From: Caecitellus pseudoparvulus
Taxonomy: Eukaryota > Bigyra: Bicosoecida
Reading direction: 5' to 3'
Length of the DNA stretch: 64,000 bases
NCBI GenBank assembly: GCA_965644315.1
Contig: CBFFRQ010000068.1
Coordinates: 1,302,001-1,366,000 of the forward strand
Position numbers and translations under genes: made by a program. Under the pieces are notes generated by a model. It was not told the DNA's origin, did no database searches, and worked only from the letters and a program-made list of their open reading frames with translations. The stretch's first letter is position 1; every line of letters begins with the position of its first letter. This document shows positions 10,518-21,100 of this stretch, one piece after another.

Positions 10518-12107
10518 ATGTCAAAATCTCGGCAGTCTAGAGACGAACTGGTTTCGAGGCTGCTCGCTCAGCACGCCCGGCAGGAGGCAGACGGGGAGCT
10601 CCTGATTCCAGGCAGTGCTGCCGTTACTCACGCAAGCATAAAGGAAGCAGCTAGTTTCCACGTGCACGAGCCCAAGAAGGGGAGGCTAAACTCTGTAGGG
10701 AAAGTAAGGACATCGATGAAGAAAGAGTTGCCGGCCCGTGCTTGCCCAATTGAAGAATCGCCTCCACACAAAGCTGGGATCAGCGTTTCTCAGGCACAGA
10801 AGGTGGCTGCACGATTGCATGCAGCTGCTGCTCGTTCAGAAGAAAGGCTTGCGGCGAAGCGAGAGGCTGCAGCACAAGCAGAGCTTAAAGATTGTACGTT
10901 TGGTCGTGTAGCTGGTGAGGGTCATGCAGGTGAGCAGGCATCCCAAAGACTGTACGCGGATGCTGCAGCACGCCGTTCACAACAGCGGCTTCAGGCACTG
11001 AGGGGCAGTGACGAACCCGCCTTCTCATTCCAACCGCAAGTAAACCCGCACCGTGCAAGTGTGGTGACTTCAATTCCATTGCACCGGCGGGTGCAAGCTG
11101 TGCAACGCGAACGAAGGGCCAAGCTCCTAAAGCTGCGCATGGACGCAGAAGCGCAACAAGCAAAGATGCCCACATCTGTGACACGAACTGCAAGGTCAGA
11201 ACGCAGGCGAACAGCAAAGCAAAAGCAAAAGCGGAGGTACGCAGAGTCTGAGCTGAAAGATCTGACGTTCCAGCCGCAGATTTCAGAAGTGAGTCGGAGG
11301 ATATGTGCCCAGCATCCAGACCTACATGGCCTGCCATTCCTTGCCAGACAAGACGCCTTGGCAAAGAGGCGATTCAGCAAGCAAAAAGACCGAGCTCCAG
11401 ACCAGACGTATGCGTTTTCTCCCAACATCGGAAATGCTGACGAAGTTCTTGCTGCTGTCCGCCCAGAGAGGATGCTAGAAAGTGCGGCCGAGCGAGCGGT
11501 CAGGCTTGCAATTCTCGAGCCCCAAGCGGCTGACGCTTCCAGACGCCAAAACCGAGAGGCATTGTGGAGAGCTGAACGGCAAGAAGTTGAAGTCAACCAG
11601 GTTTCGCAAAAAGTTGGACGGCGGACTCCCCTTGAGGAGCTCGCCTTGCCTCGTCAACCCTCAAAGAGAATGGCACAGCATGAAGACAGCATGTCCAGGG
11701 ATCTGGAGAGATGCTGCACCTTTCAGCCAAGGATCAACCCAACCTCGGCATCAATGGCTTCAAAACAGGGAGCTCTTGCTGCGACATATCGATTGAATCC
11801 GAGGAATCCAAAGCAGGTCTCGAGCAAGATTGCACACATACAATCAAGCAAAAGAAAAACACAAGAAACTGCACGCGCGCAGCGAGAGTATTCAGAGCTA
11901 GAGGAGTGCACTTTCGAGCCTTCTACGACTTCCATGCCTCGAGAACAAACCGATCCCATCGTCGTTCGTGGCCTTGCGAGACACCTTGAACGTCAAGAAA
12001 AAGCTCGGAAGGCCAGGGCCCCCCCACCTCCGAAACCTTCATCCCTAGTGAGGCCCTCCGTCACTGTACCGAGACCGTTCCGCCTCTCGACCAACCAAAC
12101 AAACTAG
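10518..12107 (+). CDS. Basic protein with repeated T-F-x-P-x-I/V motifs, possible ciliary component
   Basis: An intronless gene of 529 residues, very rich in Arg, Lys, Gln and Ala. A short motif recurs about six times at irregular spacing: LKDCTFGR, FSFQPQVNP, LKDLTFQPQI, YAFSPNI, CCTFQPRINP and LEECTFEP. Between them are charged helical stretches. Proteins of this style, with TF-x-P-x-I-N motifs preceded by acidic residues, are common in flagellated protists and often go with cilia or basal bodies; that is family impression, not proof. It converges with the giant Tudor-repeat gene, with 26 nt between stop codons. No enzymatic domain was seen. Confidence 0.72.
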   Translation: MSKSRQSRDELVSRLLAQHARQEADGELLIPGSAAVTHASIKEAASFHVHEPKKGRLNSVGKVRTSMKKELPARACPIEESPPHKAGISVSQAQKVAARLHAAAARSEERLAAKREAAAQAELKDCTFGRVAGEGHAGEQASQRLYADAAARRSQQRLQALRGSDEPAFSFQPQVNPHRASVVTSIPLHRRVQAVQRERRAKLLKLRMDAEAQQAKMPTSVTRTARSERRRTAKQKQKRRYAESELKDLTFQPQISEVSRRICAQHPDLHGLPFLARQDALAKRRFSKQKDRAPDQTYAFSPNIGNADEVLAAVRPERMLESAAERAVRLAILEPQAADASRRQNREALWRAERQEVEVNQVSQKVGRRTPLEELALPRQPSKRMAQHEDSMSRDLERCCTFQPRINPTSASMASKQGALAATYRLNPRNPKQVSSKIAHIQSSKRKTQETARAQREYSELEECTFEPSTTSMPREQTDPIVVRGLARHLERQEKARKARAPPPPKPSSLVRPSVTVPRPFRLSTNQTN

Positions 12108-12133
12108 GGAGTACAAAAGCACAAACAATGCAT

Positions 12134-15100
12134 TCACTTCCGCATCTCTTGAGGGCTAAAAGACCGAACGTTGCGCTCCAGCGCACTGCTCTCACGATCA
12201 CCATCGTCGTAGTCAATGTCATACGTCACCTCACCACGGAAGTTCGGAGCGTTCACACGCGTCACCTTCCCAGGGAACCAACGCGTACCGCGACCCTTGT
12301 ACAGTGCCTCCACACGGTCGCCCACAGCGAAGCCCCCGCTACCGCCCCCGCCGCCCCCACCACGGCCTCCCGGGGTCCCAGGGCGTCCCCCCTCCACACG
12401 CCGCACATTGCGCTCCAGCGCACTGCTCTCACGATCACCATCGTCGTAGTCAATGTCATACGTCACCTCGCCACGGAAGTTCGGAGCGTTCACACGCGTC
12501 ACCTTCCCAGGGAACCAACGCGTACCGCGACCCTTGTACAGTGCCTCCACACGGTCGCCCACAGCGAAGCCCCCGCTACCGCCCCCGCCGCCCCCACCAC
12601 GACCTCCCGGGGTCCCAGGGCCTCCCCCCTCCACACGCCGCACATTGCGCTCCAGCGCACTGCTCTCACGATCACCATCGTCGTAGTCAATGTCATACGT
12701 CACCTCGCCACGGAAGTTCGGAGCGTTCACACGCGTCACCTTCCCAGGGAACCAACGCGTACCGCGACCCTTGTACAGTGCCTCCACACGGTCGCCCACA
12801 GCGAAGCCCCCGCCGCCCCCACCATGGCCTCCCGGGGTCCCAGGGCCCCCCCCCTCCACACGCCGCACATTGCGCTCCAGCGCACTGCTCTCACGATCAC
12901 CATCGTCGTAGTCAATGTCATACGTCACCTCGCCACGGAAGTTCGGAGCGTTCACACGCGTCACCTTCCCAGGGAACCAACGCGTACCGCGACCCTTGTA
13001 CAGTGCCTCCACACGGTCGCCCACAGCGAAGCCCCCACTACCGCCCCCGCCGCCCCCACCACGGCCTCCCGGGGTCCCAGGGCCTCCCCCCTCCACACGC
13101 CGCACATTGCGCTCCAGCGCACTGCTCTCACGATCACCATCGTCGTAGTCAATGTCATACGTCACCTCGCCACGGAAGTTCGGAGCGTTCACACGCGTCA
13201 CCTTCCCAGGGAACCAACGCGTACCGCGACCCTTGTACAGTGCCTCCACACGGTCGCCCACAGCGAAGCCCCCACTACCGCCCCCGCCGCCCCCACCACG
13301 GCCTCCCGGGGTCCCAGGGCCTCCCCCCTCCACACGCCGCACATTGCGCTCCAGCGCACTGCTCTCACGATCACCATCGTCGTAGTCAATGTCATACGTC
13401 ACCTCGCCACGGAAGTTCGGAGCGTTCACACGCGTCACCTTCCCAGGGAACCAACGCGTACCGCGACCCTTGTACAGTGCCTCCACACGGTCGCCCACAG
13501 CGAAGCCCCCACTACCGCCCCCGCCGCCCCCACCACGGCCTCCCGGGGTCCCAGGCCCTCCCCCCTCCACACGCCGCACATTGCGCTCCAGCGCACTGCT
13601 CTCACGATCACCATCGTCGTAGTCAATGTCATACGTCACCTCGCCACGGAAGTTCGGAGCGTTCACACGCGTCACCTTCCCAGGGAACCAACGCGTACCG
13701 CGACCCTTGTACAGTGCCTCCACACGGTCGCCCACAGCGAAGCCCCCGCTACCGCCCCCGCCGCCCCCACCACGGCCTCCCGGGGTCCCAGGCCGTCCCC
13801 CCTCCACACGCCGCACATTGCGCTCCAGCGCACTGCTCTCACGATCACCATCGTCGTAGTCAATGTCATACGTCACCTCGCCACGGAAGTTCGGAGCGTT
13901 CACACGCGTCACCTTCCCAGGGAACCAACGCGTACCGCGACCCTTGTACAGTGCCTCCACACGGTCGCCCACAGCGAAGCCCCCACTACCGCCCCCGCCG
14001 CCCCCACCACGACCTCCCGGGGTCCCAGGGCCTCCCCCCTCCACACGCCGCACATTGCGCTCCAGCGCACTGCTCTCACGATCACCATCGTCGTAGTCAA
14101 TGTCATACGTCACCTCACCACGGAAGTTCGGAGCGTTCACACGCGTCACCTTCCCAGGGAACCAACGCGTACCGCGACCCTTGTACAGTGCCTCCACACG
14201 GTCGCCCACAGCGAAGCCCCCGCTACCGCCCCCGCCGCCCCCACCACGGCCTCCCGGGGTCCCAGGCCCTCCCCCCTCCACACGCCGCACATTGCGCTCC
14301 AGCGCACTGCTCTCACGATCACCATCGTCGTAGTCAATGTCATACGTCACCTCGCCACGGAAGTTCGGAGCGTTCACACGCGTCACCTTCCCAGGGAACC
14401 AACGCGTACCGCGACCCTTGTACAGTGCCTCCACACGGTCGCCCACAGCGAAGCCCCCGCTACCGCCCCCGCCGCCCCCACCACGACCTCCCGGGGTCCC
14501 AGGGCCTCCCCCCTCCACACGCCGCACATTGCGCTCCAGCGCACTGCTCTCACGATCACCATCGTCGTAGTCAATGTCATACGTCACCTCGCCACGGAAG
14601 TTCGGAGCGTTCACACGCGTCACCTTCCCAGGGAACCAACGCGTACCGCGACCCTTGTACAGTGCCTCCACACGGTCGCCCACAGCGAAGCCCCCGCTAC
14701 CGCCCCCGCCGCCCCCACCACGACCTCCCGGGGTCCCAGGGCCTCCCCCCTCCACACGCCGCACATTGCGCTCCAGCGCACTGCTCTCACGATCACCATC
14801 GTCGTAGTCAATGTCATACGTCACCTCGCCACGGAAGTTCGGAGCGTTCACACGCGTCACCTTCCCAGGGAACCAACGCGTACCGCGACCCTTGTACAGT
14901 GCCTCCACACGGTCGCCCACAGCGAAGCCCCCGCTACCGCCCCCGCCGCCCCCACCACGACCTCCCGGGGTCCCAGGGCCTCCCCCCTCCACACGCCGCA
15001 CATTGCGCTCCAGCGCACTGCTCTCACGATCACCATCGTCGTAGTCAATGTCATACGTCACCTCGCCACGGAAGTTCGGAGCGTTCACACGCGTCACCTT

Positions 15101-18100
15101 CCCAGGGAACCAACGCGTACCGCGACCCTTGTACAGTGCCTCCACACGGTCGCCCACAGCGAAGCCCCCGCTACCGCCACCGCCGCCCCCACCACGACCT
15201 CCCGGGGTCCCAGGGCCTCCCCCCTCCACACGCCGCACATTGCGCTCCAGCGCACTGCTCTCACGATCACCATCGTCGTAGTCAATGTCATACGTCACCT
15301 CACCACGGAAGTTCGGAGCGTTCACACGCGTCACCTTCCCAGGGAACCAACGCGTACCGCGACCCTTGTACAGTGCCTCCACACGGTCGCCCACAGCGAA
15401 GCCCCCGCTACCGCCCCCGCCGACCCCACCATGGCCTCCCGGGGTCCCAGGGCCCCCCCCCTCCACACGCCGCACATTGCGCTCCAGCGCACTGCTCTCA
15501 CGATCACCATCGTCGTAGTCAATGTCATACGTCACCTCGCCACGGAAGTTCGGAGCGTTCACACGCGTCACCTTCCCAGGGAACCAACGCGTACCGCGAC
15601 CCTTGTACAGTGCCTCCACACGGTCGCCCACAGCGAAGCCCCCGCTACCGCCCCCGCCGCCCCCACCACGGCCTCCCGGGGTCCCAGGGCGTCCCCCCTC
15701 CACACGCCGCACATTGCGCTCCAGCGCACTGCTCTCACGATCACCATCGTCGTAGTCAATGTCATACGTCACCTCGCCACGGAAGTTCGGAGCGTTCACA
15801 CGCGTCACCTTCCCAGGGAACCAACGCGTACCGCGACCCTTGTACAGTGCCTCCACACGGTCGCCCACAGCGAAGCCCCCACTACCGCCCCCGCCGCCCC
15901 CACCACGGCCTCCCGGGGTCCCAGGGCCTCCCCCCTCCACACGCCGCACATTGCGCTCCAGCGCACTGCTCTCACGATCACCATCGTCGTAGTCAATGTC
16001 ATACGTCACCTCGCCACGGAAGTTCGGAGCGTTCACACGCGTCACCTTCCCAGGGAACCAACGCGTACCGCGACCCTTGTACAGTGCCTCCACACGGTCG
16101 CCCACAGCGAAGCCCCCACTACCGCCCCCGCCGCCCCCACCACGACCTCCCGGGGTCCCAGGGCCTCCCCCCTCCACACGCCGCACATTGCGCTCCAGCG
16201 CACTGCTCTCACGATCACCATCGTCGTAGTCAATGTCATACGTCACCTCGCCACGGAAGTTCGGAGCGTTCACACGCGTCACCTTCCCAGGGAACCAACG
16301 CGTACCGCGACCCTTGTACAGTGCCTCCACACGGTCGCCCACAGCGAAGCCCCCACTACCGCCCCCGCCGCCCCCACCACGGCCTCCCGGGGTCCCAGGG
16401 CCTCCCCCCTCCACACGCCGCACATTGCGCTCCAGCGCACTGCTCTCACGATCACCATCGTCGTAGTCAATGTCATACGTCACCTCGCCACGGAAGTTCG
16501 GAGCGTTCACACGCGTCACCTTCCCAGGGAACCAACGCGTACCGCGACCCTTGTACAGTGCCTCCACACGGTCGCCCACAGCGAAGCCCCCGCTACCGCC
16601 CCCGCCACCCCCACCATGGCCTCCCGGGGTCCCAGGCCCCCCCCCCTCCACACGCCGCACATTGCGCTCCAGCGCACTGCTCTCACGATCACCATCGTCG
16701 TAGTCAATGTCATACGTCACCTCGCCACGGAAGTTCGGAGCGTTCACACGCGTCACCTTCCCAGGGAACCAACGCGTACCGCGACCCTTGTACAGTGCCT
16801 CCACACGGTCGCCCACAGCGAAGCCCCCGCTACCGCCCCCGCCGCCCCCACCACGACCTCCCGGGGTCCCAGGGCCTCCCCCCTCCACACGCCGCACATT
16901 GCGCTCCAGCGCACTGCTCTCACGATCACCATCGTCGTAGTCAATGTCATACGTCACCTCGCCACGGAAGTTCGGAGCGTTCACACGCGTCACCTTCCCA
17001 GGGAACCAACGCGTACCGCGACCCTTGTACAGTGCCTCCACACGGTCGCCCACAGCGAAGCCCCCACTACCGCCCCCGCCGCCCCCACCACGGCCTCCCG
17101 GGGTCCCAGGGCCTCCCCCCTCCACACGCCGCACATTGCGCTCCAGCGCACTGCTCTCACGATCACCATCGTCGTAGTCAATGTCATACGTCACCTCACC
17201 ACGGAAGTTCGGAGCGTTCACACGCGTCACCTTCCCAGGGAACCAACGCGTACCGCGACCCTTGTACAGTGCCTCCACACGGTCGCCCACAGCGAAGCCC
17301 CCGCTACCGCCCCCGCCGCCCCCACCACGACCTCCCGGGGTCCCAGGGCCTCCCCCCTCCACACGCCGCACATTGCGCTCCAGCGCACTGCTCTCACGAT
17401 CACCATCGTCGTAGTCAATGTCATACGTCACCTCGCCACGGAAGTTCGGAGCGTTCACACGCGTCACCTTCCCAGGGAACCAACGCGTACCGCGACCCTT
17501 GTACAGTGCCTCCACACGGTCGCCCACAGCGAAGCCCCCACTACCGCCCCCGCCGCCCCCACCACGGCCTCCCGGGGTCCCAGGCCCCCCCCCCTCCACA
17601 CGCCGCACATTGCGCTCCAGCGCACTGCTCTCACGATCACCATCGTCGTAGTCAATGTCATACGTCACCTCGCCACGGAAGTTCGGAGCGTTCACACGCG
17701 TCACCTTCCCAGGGAACCAACGCGTACCGCGACCCTTGTACAGTGCCTCCACACGGTCGCCCACAGCGAAGCCCCCGCTACCGCCCCCGCCGCCCCCACC
17801 ACGACCTCCCGGGGTCCCAGGGCCTCCCCCCTCCACACGCCGCACATTGCGCTCCAGCGCACTGCTCTCACGATCACCATCGTCGTAGTCAATGTCATAC
17901 GTCACCTCACCACGGAAGTTCGGAGCGTTCACACGCGTCACCTTCCCAGGGAACCAACGCGTACCGCGACCCTTGTACAGTGCCTCCACACGGTCGCCCA
18001 CAGCGAAGCCCCCGCTACCGCCCCCGCCGCCCCCACCACGGCCTCCCGGGGTCCCAGGGCCTCCCCCCTCCACACGCCGCACATTGCGCTCCAGCGCACT

Positions 18101-21100
18101 GCTCTCACGATCACCATCGTCGTAGTCAATGTCATACGTCACCTCGCCACGGAAGTTCGGAGCGTTCACACGCGTCACCTTCCCAGGGAACCAACGCGTA
18201 CCGCGACCCTTGTACAGTGCCTCCACACGGTCGCCCACAGCGAAGCCCCCGCTACCGCCCCCGCCGCCCCCACCACGACCTCCCGGGGTCCCAGGGCCTC
18301 CCCCCTCCACACGCCGCACATTGCGCTCCAGCGCACTGCTCTCACGATCACCATCGTCGTAGTCAATGTCATACGTCACCTCGCCACGGAAGTTCGGAGC
18401 GTTCACACGCGTCACCTTCCCAGGGAACCAACGCGTACCGCGACCCTTGTACAGTGCCTCCACACGGTCGCCCACAGCGAAGCCCCCGCTACCGCCCCCG
18501 CCGCCCCCACCACGACCTCCCGGGGTCCCAGGGCGTCCCCCCTCCACACGCCGCACATTGCGCTCCAGCGCACTGCTCTCACGATCACCATCGTCGTAGT
18601 CAATGTCATACGTCACCTCGCCACGGAAGTTCGGAGCGTTCACACGCGTCACCTTCCCAGGGAACCAACGCGTACCGCGACCCTTGTACAGTGCCTCCAC
18701 ACGGTCGCCCACAGCGAAGCCCCCGCTACCGCCCCCGCCGCCCCCACCACGACCTCCCGGGGTCCCAGGGCCTCCCCCCTCCACACGCCGCACATTGCGC
18801 TCCAGCGCACTGCTCTCACGATCACCATCGTCGTAGTCAATGTCATACGTCACCTCGCCACGGAAGTTCGGAGCGTTCACACGCGTCACCTTCCCAGGGA
18901 ACCAACGCGTACCGCGACCCTTGTACAGTGCCTCCACACGGTCGCCCACAGCGAAGCCCCCGCTACCGCCACCGCCGCCCCCACCACGGCCTCCCGGGGT
19001 CCCAGGGCCCCCCCCTCCACACGCCGCACATTGCGCTCCAGCGCACTGCTCTCACGATCACCATCGTCGTAGTCAATGTCATACGTCACCTCGCCACGGA
19101 AGTTCGGAGCGTTCACACGCGTCACCTTCCCAGGGAACCAACGCGTACCGCGACCCTTGTACAGTGCCTCCACACGGTCGCCCACAGCGAAGCCCCCGCT
19201 ACCGCCCCCGCCGCCCCCACCACGGCCTCCCGGGGTCCCAGGGCCCCCCCCCTCCACACGCCGCACATTGCGCTCCAGCGCACTGCTCTCACGATCACCA
19301 TCGTCGTAGTCAATGTCATACGTCACCTCGCCACGGAAGTTCGGAGCGTTCACACGCGTCACCTTCCCAGGGAACCAACGCGTACCGCGACCCTTGTACA
19401 GTGCCTCCACACGGTCGCCCACAGCGAAGCCCCCGCTACCGCCCCCGCCGCCCCCACCACGGCCTCCCGGGGTCCCAGGGCCTCCCCTCCACACGCCGCA
19501 CATTGCGCTCCAGCGCACTGCTCTCACGATCACCATCGTCGTAGTCAATGTCATACGTCACCTCGCCACGGAAGTTCGGAGCGTTCACACGCGTCACCTT
19601 CCCAGGGAACCAACGCGTACCGCGACCCTTGTACAGTGCCTCCACACGGTCGCCCACAGCGAAGCCCCCACTACCGCCCCCGCCGCCCCCACCACGGCCT
19701 CCCGGGGTCCCAGGCCCTCCCCCCTCCACACGCCGCACATTGCGCTCCAGCGCACTGCTCTCACGATCACCATCGTCGTAGTCAATGTCATACGTCACCT
19801 CGCCACGGAAGTTCGGAGCGTTCACACGCGTCACCTTCCCAGGGAACCAACGCGTACCGCGACCCTTGTACAGTGCCTCCACACGGTCGCCCACAGCGAA
19901 GCCCCCGCTACCGCCCCCGCCGCCCCCACCACGACCTCCCGGGGTCCCAGGGCCCCCCCTCCACACGCCGCACATTGCGCTCCAGCGCACTGCTCTCACG
20001 ATCACCATCGTCGTAGTCAATGTCATACGTCACCTCGCCACGGAAGTTCGGAGCGTTCACACGCGTCACCTTCCCAGGGAACCAACGCGTACCGCGACCC
20101 TTGTACAGTGCCTCCACACGGTCGCCCACAGCGAAGCCCCCGCTACCGCCCCCGCCGCCCCCACCACGGCCTCCCGGGGTCCCAGGGCCTCCCCCCTCCA
20201 CACGCCGCACATTGCGCTCCAGCGCACTGCTCTCACGATCACCATCGTCGTAGTCAATGTCATACGTCACCTCGCCACGGAAGTTCGGAGCGTTCACACG
20301 CGTCACCTTCCCAGGGAACCAACGCGTACCGCGACCCTTGTACAGTGCCTCCACACGGTCGCCCACAGCGAAGCCCCCGCTACCGCCCCCGCCGCCCCCA
20401 CCACGGCCTCCCGGGGTCCCAGGGCGTCCCCCCTCCACACGCCGCACATTGCGCTCCAGCGCACTGCTCTCACGATCACCATCGTCGTAGTCAATGTCAT
20501 ACGTCACCTCGCCACGGAAGTTCGGAGCGTTCACACGCGTCACCTTCCCAGGGAACCAACGCGTACCGCGACCCTTGTACAGTGCCTCCACACGGTCGCC
20601 CACAGCGAAGCCCCCGCTACCGCCCCCGCCGCCCCCACCACGACCTCCCGGGGTCCCAGGGCCTCCCCCCTCCACACGCCGCACATTGCGCTCCAGCGCA
20701 CTGCTCTCACGATCACCATCGTCGTAGTCAATGTCATACGTCACCTCACCACGGAAGTTCGGAGCGTTCACACGCGTCACCTTCCCAGGGAACCAACGCG
20801 TACCGCGACCCTTGTACAGTGCCTCCACACGGTCGCCCACAGCGAAGCCCCCGCTACCGCCCCCGCCGCCCCCACCACGACCTCCCGGGGTCCCAGGGCC
20901 TCCCCCCTCCACACGCCGCACATTGCGCTCCAGCGCACTGCTCTCACGATCACCATCGTCGTAGTCAATGTCATACGTCACCTCGCCACGGAAGTTCGGA
21001 GCGTTCACACGCGTCACCTTCCCAGGGAACCAACGCGTACCGCGACCCTTGTACAGTGCCTCCACACGGTCGCCCACAGCGAAGCCCCCGCTACCGCCCC

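Noticed and set aside
12128-19072. Plus-strand open frame of 2,314 residues over the repeat array (and others of 2,570 and 1,107 residues)
   Set aside because: The repeat is 237 bp, a multiple of three, so any frame without a stop in one unit stays open throughout. The plus-strand products are low-complexity, match nothing and would overlap the minus-strand gene, which has recognisable Tudor-like and SAM-like domains.
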